From: Pachyseris speciosa
Taxonomy: Eukaryota > Cnidaria > Anthozoa > Scleractinia > Pachyseridae
NCBI GenBank assembly: GCA_016490735.1
Contig: JAEMWC010000359.1
Location: forward strand, 317,501 to 381,500
Length of the DNA: 64,000 bases
Direction: 5' to 3'
Shown here: one piece after another, positions 10,970-19,568 of the stretch
Position numbering within the stretch: the first letter of the stretch is position 1
Layout: each line of letters begins with the position of its first letter
The notes under the pieces: generated by a model
The model's input: the letters and a program-made list of their open reading frames with translations, nothing else
What the model was told of the DNA's origin: nothing
Database searches by the model: none
Translations under genes and position numbers: made by a program

Positions 10970-11740
10970 CGTTACGAGGTAACAAACACTTTAAACATCT
11001 CGTGCCAGGCAAGATGGGAACTAAATAAATGACATGGCCAAGAGGAAACGAATAATAAGAACATCTCATTCCGGGAAAAATTCGATCGAAACATCGGCCA
11101 AGAGGAAACAATAACAAAAACATCCCATGCCGGGAAATATACGAATTGAACATCGGCCACGAGGCAACAAATCAATAAACCGCCTCATACCGGAAAATAT
11201 GCAAATACACATCGGCCATGAGGGAACAAACGAGAAAACATCTCAAGCCGGAAAAGATGCCAATTAAACATCGGCCATGAGGAAACAAATAACAAAACAT
11301 CTCACGCCGGAAATATGCCAATTAAACATCGGCCATGAGGAAACAAATAACAAAACATCTCATGCCGGAAAATATGCCAATTAAACATCGGCCATGAGGA
11401 AACAAATAACAAAACATCTCATGCCGGAAAATATACCAATTAAACATCGGCCATGGGGAAACAAATAATAAACATCTCATGCCGGGAAAATGTGCCAATT
11501 AAACACCGGTAATGAGGAAAACAAACAATAAACATCTCATGCCGCAAAATATGCCAATCGAACTTCGGCCATGAGGAAGCAAATAACAAAACTTCTCATG
11601 CCGGAAAATATGCCAATTAAACATCGGCCACGAGGATACAAATAACAAAACATGTCACGCCGTAAAATATGCCAATTAAACATCGGCCATGAGGAAACAA
11701 ATAATAAACATCTCATGCTGGAAAATATGCCAAAGAGGAC
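10970..11740 (-). repeat. 59-bp minisatellite, about 13 copies, inside the gag intron
   Basis: Each unit on the + strand contains CATCGGCCATGAGGAAACAAA, then TAACAAAACATCTCATGCCGG and AAATATGCCAATTAAA. The GGAAACAAAT landmark recurs at 11281, 11339, 11398 and 11457, giving 58-59-bp spacing. Units in the middle are nearly identical and those at the 10.97-kb edge are diverged, a pattern of ongoing unequal exchange or slippage. Short reading frames through it are artefacts of the repeat. Confidence 0.9.
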
Positions 11741-12060
11741 TAATAAGTTAATAATAGCAGGGGGAAGCAAATAAAAGCGGCACTACTATAAATATGCAAA
11801 AGTGAAGGGAGCACGCGGTAATGAAGAAGGCACAAAACTGCCGAAAACTGAACAAGCTGGAAAAGGGAGGGTAAAAGCTAGCTAAAGCTACACAGTACTA
11901 AAAATACGGAATAAAATGAAGAAGCCGAATAATACCACAAAACTAATAAAGGGAGAAACGAAGCGGATAAAAGACCACGAGGGTAACGGGCGCGACAAAC
12001 CGATCCGAACTCGTGCAAAACAGAAAAGCATAAAAAGAAAGAGGAAAGGCTAATACTACA

Positions 12061-12068
12061 TGTACCTC
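12061..12068 (-). promoter_or_regulatory. Candidate splice donor GAG/GTACAT
   Basis: Minus-strand TTGAG/GTACAT at the end of the leader exon, phase 0. It is the only strong donor I could pair with the three downstream acceptors. Confidence 0.65.
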
Positions 12069-12200
12069 AAGCTGGTCAGGAGTAGTCGGAGTATCCCCAG
12101 CTGGAGTTGCTGAAGCAACAATGCTTTGTACGACAGCGTCTTGAGGCGGCCTTGGCACCTGAGGAGGTTGTTCCTGTAGTTGAGGAGCCGGATCAGGCAT
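12066..12200 (-). CDS. Leader exon of the YR retrotransposon (gag N-terminus), 45 codons
   Basis: The ATG at 12200 begins MPDPAPQLQEQPPQVPRPP, a Pro/Gln-rich segment ending TTPDQLE. The codon GAG is followed by GTACAT, a consensus-like donor in phase 0. Translation past the donor continues only into hydrophobic low-complexity sequence, which supports a splice here. It supplies the start codon missing from gag exon 2. Because the acceptors before RT (9663) and recombinase (7218) are also phase 0, the same exon could serve all three proteins. The Pro-rich composition fits a Gag N-terminus. Transcript evidence is lacking. Confidence 0.7.
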
Positions 12201-12428
12201 ACTGCTTGAGTCTTCTATCGAAATGATAATGAATGCATTTGGGGAATACCTCTTATATTCGCTTGGGTAAGACCGCTGTAAATAGGCGTCTCAATAAGAG
12301 TCCCGAACAATAACCCGAAAGTGGTACCTCAGACCCCACTCGTGTACAGTCACGGTGATTGCACTTCACCACACAAACTGCCTTGGTGGATCAGGTAGCC
12401 TGCGTAGCTTGCGGTTTTGTAGGGGAGC
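12201..12428 (-). other. Upstream leader of the YR retrotransposon, boundary unresolved
   Basis: No coding sequence. By position it should hold the 5' terminal repeat and promoter of the minus-strand element. I saw no TATA box or repeat match that I would defend. Confidence 0.35.
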
Positions 12429-12434
12429 GCGCAA

Positions 12435-12872
12435 TAGGGGCACCCAACGAGCCAAATCAGCCAAAAGCTGTAGAAAGGCATTTTTAAGTACCTTATGGTG
12501 TTTGAAGTCTGTTTAAAGTGATGTTTTCATAAGCTAGAAGAACTTCATCTGTTCGGATTCCCTAGCTGAAATTTTAATTGACCGAAAGTGTTAGAGAACA
12601 AAATCTTCCTTTGAGAAAATGCAAGCAGAAACGAATTTTCCACGAACTTTCTAGGGAACTATTTTCTTTCCGAAAATGTTAGCTGACGTTTTTGACTGTC
12701 AAAAACCGCAATCACGACCTTTTCGAAAACCTCATGGGCTATGATTTCCCCATTCCGAATCTTTTAGGCCACGTTTTAATCCGAGAGCATTCTTTAATGG
12801 ACGCCGAAAGTACAAGGCGAATTACCCTCCACCGAACAGATATCTACGGAAACTTGTCGTTGGGTGCCCCTG
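12435..12872 (+). mobile_element. Complete hAT-like MITE, 438 bp, with 6-bp target duplication
   Basis: Terminal inverted repeats are (C)AGGGGCACCCAACGA at the left and TCGTTGGGTGCCCCTG at the right, with the first base T rather than C. The direct repeat GCGCAA flanks it at 12429-12434 and 12873-12878. CAGGGG termini are typical of hAT elements, and hAT subgroups with target duplications shorter than 8 bp are known. It has no coding capacity. Other copies are at 5305 (truncated), 15237/26278 (split by the Helentron) and 58252-58954 (minus strand, split by a SINE). Confidence 0.85.
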
Positions 12873-13286
12873 GCGCAAGGCTATGGATTAGGTAAAATGA
12901 GTGTCTTACTCCTAATTAATTAGCGTTACTCTGAGACAATCGAAACAGTAGCCTTTCCTAGACTTGCCTGCTGTTCGTTAACCCAGAAATCTATGTTTTC
13001 GAAATAAAAGCGCGCTCTCCGATATTCCTGCAACTGAAAAGTCGATTCCTCGCCATCGCCTGTTATTTTCATCACAAGATGGTTTCAAACATGCAAGTCG
13101 AATTAAGCACTATGCAAATAATTTATACAGGTACCATGAACTCGTTTAAAAAAAAAATTATCAATAACAATGGTTTGGTCCGATTCAACTCAATTGTATA
13201 TAAACAATGGCAGGATTATGAGATGAACACGCGCTTCTACAAGGAAATGACACTTGGCAAAGAATAAAATTCAATTGAACAACACA
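12873..13286. other. No genes seen
   Basis: AT-rich spacer between the MITE and the minus-strand coding remnant. Confidence 0.4.
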
Positions 13287-13819
13287 CTAGATATTGTTTT
13301 GAAATACATTTTTATTGATACCAAAAACACAAAGGCCAAAAACATCTTGTGGAATGGGTTCCTTCACAAACAATCGATTAAGCAAGAATTTCCAATTATT
13401 TATGGCTAGTTTTGTCGATTGGGGCCAATCGAATGCGTCTGTATCTTTGAGATCTTTTTGGGTTACCATCACTTTCTGGAAAGTGTAATCTTTCTTCATT
13501 GCTCGCGTCCACTGTACATACACTCCAAGAGTACTTTTCTCAGTTCTTTCCTGTAGAGAGAAAGAAGAACGTTCTGGGGTTTAGTGCATGGTAGCCACGT
13601 TTTCCGAATCTCCGTTCCTTTCATACCGGGCTCGTGCTGGGCGTCGTAGCGTTCCTGAGCTTCATCTAAAATGCGCGACAAGGGGTTTAAGAGCTCTGTC
13701 TCTTCTTGGGAATATTCCGTTTCTTGGCTGTACCGAGACTCTGCACTTTCTTCCCCGTCTTCGAAATTTCCAGTACACTTTTGAAGAAAGTAATCATTAT
13801 AGCATCCGCTCCAAGCCAT
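13287..13819 (-). pseudogene. Unrecognised protein, two-frame or two-exon coding remnant
   Basis: I do not recognise the family. The upstream frame starts MAWSGCYNDYFLQKCTG at 13819 and is acidic (EDGEESAESRYSQETEYS). The downstream frame reads ERTEKSTLGVYVQWTRAMKK and then DYTFQKVMVTQKDLKDTDAF to a stop at 13287, and it looks like genuine coding composition. It begins right after CTTCTTTCTCTCTACAG near 13555, a strong acceptor. The best donor upstream (GAGCCCG/GTATGA near 13627) does not give a matching phase, so either a base has been lost or another exon intervenes. An AATAAA overlaps the last codons, as is common in compact transposon genes. A DNA-transposon accessory protein is possible but unproven. 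Confidence 0.45.
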
Positions 13820-13945
13820 TTCTTGTTATGAACAGCACGAGGTCTGACAACAAACTAAACGTTCAAATGAAGCGCATCGTTAAAAAAAAAAAACCGACAA
13901 AAACGTGAAGCTTGTGGGATTTGGGTATTGGTATTGAAGTCGACG

Positions 13946-14137
13946 TTACTCTACGTTCGTCCCTTCATCGTCCTCGTACAAAGTTAGCCACCCAGGCATT
14001 AAATCTACTGTTCTGTAACGGTGTTTAATGCTGTCGCTCGCTTTTCCAATCCCTTTTGATAGACATTTCAGCGATTTGTTTACTCGTCTTGGTGTTGATA
14101 AATGATGGACGACTGTATCCTTTTGCTCTTCCTGCAC
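13946..14137 (-). pseudogene. Possible upstream exon of the unrecognised minus-strand gene
   Basis: The peptide MQEEQKDTVVHHLSTPRRVN and then KSLKCLSKGIGKASDSIKHR has the charged composition of real coding sequence, and it lies on the same strand just upstream of the 13819 ATG. An AG precedes it (CCCCAATCAG). I do not recognise it and cannot confirm a junction. Confidence 0.25.
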
Positions 14138-14582
14138 TGATTGGGGTGTTTCATTTCTTGAACGCTACTCATTTCTGGATAAATCATCACTCTTAGCTTA
14201 GGCTTTAATTACGCTTCTTGTAATCACTTTCTTCGATTGATATAATCTAAGCCATGTACATCTGAGATGATTAGGCATTTTAACGAGACATTCCACAACT
14301 TGGAATTGCGCAAACACGGCATACGCGTTTAACTATGTTAACCGTTCGAGATCTCAGCAAAAATAAAACCGTTTCAAGAAATTTTAACCTTATATTCCAA
14401 AGAAAGACAGGACATAAATCAGGACAAAAAAGACATTTTAGGAACAAAAGGGACAAAACAAGGCCATTCAGGACAAAAGGAGACCATCGGAACATTTCAG
14501 GTCTTTTTTTTCCCCAAGGGTATCACGCGCGAAGGTCTCGCAAGCGTCTCTCTTGCGCTAAATCGGGTGAAATTGCCAGCCG
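14138..14582. other. No genes seen
   Basis: Spacer, rich in AGGACAAAA-like words around 14405-14480. Nothing else is supported. Confidence 0.35.
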
Positions 14583-14852
14583 TTACTAGCGAGGGTGGTG
14601 CCAGTACTTTGCCACGCGATATTTACGTTTTACTGTACTTTTATTGTTTCTCAATACAACCATTGTAACACTTTGCGTTGCGGATAAAATATGAAAATGC
14701 ATCCTTGACATGGCGTTTTTGGCGAATAATATGAATTTGCATACCATTTATCCTTGACCCAAAGTTTTGCAAGCGTTGTATCGAGAAACGATACAAGTAA
14801 AGTTTAACGGAAATATCGCGTAACAAAGTACTAACACCACCCTCACTAGTAA
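14583..14852. mobile_element. Foldback MITE with inverted repeats of about 57 bp
   Basis: The left end TTACTAGCGAGGGTGGTG and right end CACCACCCTCACTAGTAA are inverted copies. The match continues through GTACTTTG and ACGCGATATTT to about 57 bp. The roughly 150-bp centre has no coding sequence. The termini TTA/TAA could be part of the target site. Confidence 0.8.
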
Positions 14853-15287
14853 AGCCTGGTTTCCATATGATCGCAAACGATCGCGGATCGCGGATCGCAG
14901 ACGATCGCAAACAGAGCTGTTTCCATATAATCGCAGACGATCGCAAACGATCGCAAAGCCGACTGTATCAATACAATTCGGTCAGCGGAAATGTCAAAAT
15001 GTACACGCGGGTTGTCGGAATTACAAAATATTATGGGATAGGTCTCGATCGCAGATCACAGAACTTTGGTTTCATTAGGCTAATTTAGCAACAGAACGGG
15101 AACGCCATTTGAGGACGCGAGAGCGCGCGGAAAGGACTTAACACGACTTCCGGTGCTCAATTTGCTGCTCTGCCATTGGTCAAGTCGGTTTTTAGATCTT
15201 AATCAGCCTAATATGATCGTAGGATTACAGTTAATCCAGGGGCTCCCAACGTGCCAAATTAACGAAAAGTTGTAAGAAGGCATTTTT

Positions 15288-15316
15288 GTGTCTACTGCGC
15301 ATGCACAGGTGGACAC
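15288..15316 (+). repeat. Helentron 5' terminus with hairpin
   Basis: GTGTCTAC (15288-15295) pairs with GTGGACAC (15309-15316) with one G-U pair. The first ten bases GTGTCTACTG are inverted at 25852-25861 with one change. Confidence 0.65.
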
Positions 15317-16411
15317 TAAGACGGAAAAAAAGTTTGTTAACCTGTCGATATGCAATCGCTAATCAATAAGTGATCTGTGATTCCGAGGAGGGTCGGTCAA
15401 GCCAATTCCGACCAATCACGTGTGAAATCGCAACGAGCGATCGACGTTTGCTAATCCGTGTTGCCAAGGATTCGGTCAGGCGTTTAATTTCGAACAATCA
15501 CAAGCGAAATCGCACGAAGGACATTACGTGCGTTAGAGTGTGATTTCACCAAGGTCTATTTCGTACGTGTTTTCTACAGGGTCTTCACTGTCTCACATCG
15601 GAGTGGTTGGTTTTCCGGTAAGTTTTGTTCTCTAAACTTCTGCTCTAAGCTGAAGGAACAACTCTTGAACATTCTGGATTGATACTTGTTTTACGGGCCG
15701 TTGGAAATCGTTGCAAAATGACTCTCCTTCGCGCTGCACCAATGATGGTTTGTGCAGTTCCTCGCGTTTGGCGAAAGTGTCAAAATCGAAATCTTTGCTT
15801 GTTGTTTGCAAAATTCGACCCACTTTGGTCACAAAGTCAGCCTGAACTATCACGGTTACAATATCAGAATACTAAAATGAGCGAACTATCACGGTTACAA
15901 GATCAGAATACTAAAATGAGCTTTCCATTCAAGCGATTCACCACGTGCATGTGTACCTTTCCAGAATTAGGTCTACATTGTGCTTTCTCCAGCTTGAGCA
16001 GAACTTTGAAACTTGGCTTACTGTCAAATTTATCATGGTTAAGTAAGTCACTTTACAATTTATTTTTGTATAAAAATCTTATCCAGTCCTTGGGAAGTTG
16101 GGCTCAAAATGTGGTTGTTCTACGTAGTGTTAAAGTGAAATCTTGTTCAGTTATGGAATTGCAATTAATGGTGAGCTTATGCACCGATATGTTTCGTTTG
16201 TCTCAGAGCAGCTTGTTTTCAAACAATTTATTTTCAAGGCAACATCTATACTATCAGTCTCTTGTGTACTTTCGGGTTGTGGGAAATCATGCTTAACGTG
16301 TGAAATATTTAGATCGAGTCGATGTAAATATCGATTGCAGAACAACAGTAAGAAGCAAGGAAAGATACTACCAAGTTCGTAAATCCAGGGACAGGGAACC
16401 TTCTAGGATTA
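15317..16411 (+). other. 5' region of the Helentron, coding status unclear
   Basis: No recognisable domain. A 205-codon open frame on + (15679-16296) and a charged peptide on minus (15632-15853, QTTSKDFDFDTFAKREELHK) overlap, and I cannot tell whether either is real. The minus peptide has the more protein-like composition. Confidence 0.3.
15844..15921 (+). repeat. Two tandem 39-bp units
   Basis: GAACTATCACGGTTACAA followed by ATCAGAATACTAAAATGAGC occurs twice at a 39-bp step, in the 5' region of the Helentron. Confidence 0.8.
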
Positions 16412-17638
16412 ATGAAAGGAAAGTTCATCAAAAAAAGAACCGGTAGAAAAAGAATGAAATTAGCTCTACGAAATTTCACTCCCCCATCATCTAGATTAAC
16501 AAGCATAGCAGTTCATTACAAAATGTGGTATGTGATACACCATTGTAGAAATGACTCTTTCTTCAGTTCGTTTTTTTGCAGAGGCCTCAAAAAACACAAG
16601 ATCCAGTCACTTAGAACTTCAGACAATAAACTCTTCGATGACAAAAAAATTCAAAACACTTCATCTGATCACACTTGTTACCAGGCATGTAGGATTTTAA
16701 ACTTGCATCTTACTTTTTCACCAAATGAAATAAATAATTATTGTTTCTCTACAGAAAATAATGTACATGTCAAATCAAATTCTAGACATCTTGGACGGTG
16801 TAAATATTTTTGTGCTGCAAGGAGAAAACTCTTATTGTCCAGTGATATTGAGTTGAATCCAGGACCTTCAGAATATCTTGTATTAATTCAGAGATTAAGC
16901 AATCTTTGCTTAAGGCCGCTAGATGTTGGTGGTGATGGAGATTGTTTCTTTAAAGCGGTTTTACATCAATTATTTGGAACTCCAAATTCTCATATTGCTA
17001 TTAGACATGCTGGGATTCAATATCTGAGAAATTCCCCTGAACAGTTTATTGAGAGCAATGTTGCAAACTCCTGGTTAGAATATTTGAACAGGATGTCTAG
17101 ACAGGGAACATGGTGCGATGGTTTAATAGTGCAAGCTGTTGCAAACTCGCTCTATATAAGAATATATATCACAGAATCGCATAATAATTTTACTGAGAGG
17201 ACAATTATTGAACCTGCAGTGTGCCTACAGGGAGAGTCAAGGATAATATACTTAGGCCATGTCAATGAAATTCACTATGTCTCTACAGTTCCAGATGTTT
17301 CAGTAATTTTTAGAACAACAACAGCAAATACATGTAGTTCTAGGACACATGCGGTTAACAATAACATAGGTAAGAGTACGTCCGCCAGTGATAAGAAAAA
17401 CCCTTACATGCGAACATATATGGCAAAAAGGAGAGCTAATGAAGATTCTGAGTGCAAGCAAGAAAGGCTAAGAAAACAACGTAGATATATGCACAGCAGC
17501 GAGCTGCACAGAAAAAATGTGCAGAGGAGCAACCCACACAATCTAAAAATGAAACACAACAGACAGTTCCTGACAACAACCACAGAGAAGAAAGACTTGA
17601 TGAGAATCAGCAATATCAAAAGTCTATGGAAAATTTAA
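16412..17638 (+). pseudogene. Helentron polyprotein N-terminus: basic leader, 2A-like motif, OTU cysteine protease
   Basis: The frame starts MKGKFIKKRTGRKRMK, very basic, with about 150 residues of no known domain. It then shows LLLSSDIELNPGP (16829-16867), which matches the 2A consensus D-[VI]-E-x-N-P-G-P. Such motifs make the ribosome skip the Gly-Pro bond and release the upstream peptide. The OTU domain follows, with catalytic Asp-Cys in GGDGDCFFKAV (Cys near 16943), TWCDGLIVQAVA and the catalytic His in NEIHYVS (near 17270). OTU proteases cut ubiquitin-like linkages and are known passengers of cnidarian Helentrons. A shift near 17490-17510 moves the true reading into another frame (HREERLDENQQYQKSMENL), which joins the next segment, so the last 40 codons here are not native. 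Confidence 0.85.
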
Positions 17639-17904
17639 TATCCAAGTTCCACTCCTTTGTTTCAAGTGGTCCTTTATATATTTGTAGTTGCTGTGATCAA
17701 TTATGGTACAAACACAGTGTTACTCTTGCAAGCCAACTGAGATTATCTAATGCAACTGTAGCAAAATACCTATTGAATAAAAAGAGTGTAGAAAACAAAG
17801 AATGGTTATGCAACACTTGCATGAAGTATTAAAAAAAGAATAAGGTTCCCCCATTGGCTGCTGTTAATGGAATGCAGTTTCCAGTAAAACTAGAATGTTT
17901 TGAC
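17626..17904 (+). pseudogene. Helentron polyprotein, zinc-binding segment before Rep
   Basis: Reads MENLISKFHSFVSSGPLYIC and then SCCDQLWYKHSV, followed by WLCNTCMKY, giving two Cys pairs that could bind zinc. This is usual just N-terminal to the Rep domain of Helitrons. A stop follows TCMKY at 17830, then PPLAAVNGMQFP continues in a nearby frame up to FDL, where the piggyBac-like MITE is inserted. The rest resumes at 18847. Confidence 0.75.
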
Positions 17905-18850
17905 TTAACCCATTGGCACCCGTGCCGGCCAAAACCGGCCGTAAAAAACTCCCATGCTTCAAAACATTGCAACTTTCTCAATCGCACGAATATTGCCTTA
18001 ACTGTTAGTTGTGAGCACGAAATGGAATGCCCTTTAAATTTGGATATCCAATAAATGTAAGAAACGTAGCGATTTTTACCAAATATGGCCTTTTGAGTTT
18101 GGAAAAGAACGAAACTGGCCGTTTTTAACGTCAAAGAGAAACAGCAAAAATGCCCCTTTTAGCCTTCATGTTTTTTAGGGAAATCACCATAACGAAATTC
18201 AGTCCTTTTTCTAGCTTAGAAATGACTTTTTTTGTTCATATTCTTCTCCCGAGCGTAGATACAGCCTTTTGTTCCAGTGCATTTTCAACATCTTGAGCGC
18301 ATTGCATGCTGGGAACTAACGAGAATTTTTGACAGCGCCCGTTCCTTCCCCCAATTCTTTCACACAGCCACTCCGACCTACCGCCCAAATTTCCTGCTCG
18401 TGGTCATCTTCAGTACACAGAAATTCCAAAATATGTGGCGGTAGGTCGAGAAATTCATAGTCAAAGTGTTCGACCGGCCAAATTCCCAGTTCGTCGAGTA
18501 ACAAGCCAAATTCAACAACAAAGTACATCACCTTGCTCGATTCTTTGAGAAAGTGGACTCTTAGCTACCGTCACGCTTAATGATGCTCATCAGGCAGCCG
18601 CTAAAGATGAAAAATGGCTGTAAATTTAGCAGAAATCGCAAGCAAACCGAACTTGGGCCATTGTTGTCCCTTCACGGATAAAAAATAGCTACGTCAAAAT
18701 GACGTTTTCAGAAACCTTGAGCCTCCAGTGGCTTAGGACAGCACCACTTTTCCCTGGTAGTTCAAATAAAGAGTCACGAATTGCTATTGATCGTTTATAG
18801 GTGGAAAATCACTCCGAAAATGTAAAAACCTCCGGTAGTCAATGGGTTAA
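17905..18850. mobile_element. piggyBac-like MITE, 938 bp, with TTAA target duplication
   Basis: The element itself is 17909-18846, flanked by TTAA on both sides. Ends are CCCATTGGCACC and AGTCAATGGG. Excising it and one TTAA restores the Helentron codons FDL-NEL across the site, so insertion happened when the host frame was already there. No transposase is encoded, and the short frames inside are not convincing. TTAA duplication with CCC/GGG ends is the piggyBac signature. Confidence 0.88.
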
Positions 18851-19568
18851 ACGAGTTAGAATAGAGATTACTTGCTCCAAGGTTAGCATTTCAAAAAGTA
18901 ATGCAAGCTCCAAGAGGAAAGCAATTGAAAATAACAGGCAATGTAGTAAATGTACCAGCAGATGTCAGCAGCACTGTGAACTTGTTAGCCAGGTTAGGAA
19001 ATGAAACTGGAACAATTAAAGTGAAGCTAAAGAGAAGATTATAGTACAAAAGTTCTGCATTTTCTTTAAATGTGAGGCCACATCAAGTAATTCAGGCTGC
19101 AAGCTGGCTTACGGAAAACAGTGATCTTTATAAAGAAGAAGGAATAATTGTCAACAGAGATTGGCAATCATGTTTTATAGATAATGGTCCATGAAGTGAG
19201 CGGGATGAGCCTGAAAATCAATCTTCAAAGGATCATGACGATATCATTACAGAAAATTTTGAAAATGATGCTCATGAAAAATAATTATCATGTAATGAAA
19301 ATAGTCATAATAATAACTGGATTGAGGATGACGATGAAATACCAGCAGGAGTTACTGACACCATGTTAACAGCTCCAGATTTCCTAGATGATACTGAATG
19401 AGAGAATATTCTTAATGTTGCACCAGCTGAAGGTTCCACCCCCTGAGCATATTTAGGGACAAACATTCTGAGGAATTAGCATACCCTGGTATATTTTTAG
19501 GTAAAAAACAAACCGAAAATGATAAAAGACTTGTACCAGCTCACTACAGTGATATATGTAAGTCTGTA
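18851..19568 (+). pseudogene. Helentron polyprotein, decayed N-terminal part of Rep region
   Basis: Conceptual reading after the MITE gives NELE, stop, RLLAPRLAFQKVMQ, then APRGKQLKITGNVVNVPAD, followed by TGTIKVKLKRRL, stop, YKSSAFSLNVRPHQVIQAAS and NSDLYKEEGIIVNRDWQS. This is the conserved block preceding the HUH domain in Helitrons, interrupted by several stops (first at 18862-18864) and frame changes before the next long frame. It is clearly homologous but non-functional. Confidence 0.75.

Larger units (their letters stand above)
10421..12065 (-). other. Intron of gag (1645 nt)
   Basis: Inferred intron between the leader exon (donor GAG/GTACAT at 12066/12065) and gag exon 2 (CAG/ACT at 10421/10420). 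It carries no credible coding sequence. Nearly half of it is a 59-bp minisatellite. The remainder is AT-rich and polyadenine-rich on the + strand, that is, pyrimidine-rich in the sense of the element. Confidence 0.65.
5650..12430 (-). mobile_element. DIRS/Ngaro-type tyrosine-recombinase retrotransposon
   Basis: In minus-strand order there is a leader exon, gag with a zinc knuckle, a reverse transcriptase with RNase H, and a zinc-ribbon tyrosine recombinase. This set defines YR retrotransposons, which integrate through a circular intermediate rather than with a DDE integrase. I recognise no DNA methyltransferase of the DIRS1 type, which leans towards Ngaro-like elements, but that subdivision is inference. 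The outer limits given are approximate because I did not find the inverted or split direct repeats that would fix them. RT and recombinase each carry one apparent frameshift, so this copy is probably dead but young enough to read. Confidence 0.85.

Noticed and set aside
10962..11770. Short proteins in the minisatellite
   Set aside because: The frames follow the 59-bp period and change at each indel. They are repeat artefacts within an intron.
15564..15616. A mini-exon between CTACAG and GTAAGT on the plus strand
   Set aside because: Only the splice-like borders support it. The peptide is short and there is no partner exon.
15679..16296. 205-codon plus-strand protein in the Helentron 5' region
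   Set aside because: No domain, odd composition, and a more protein-like peptide lies on the opposite strand. Left as unclear.
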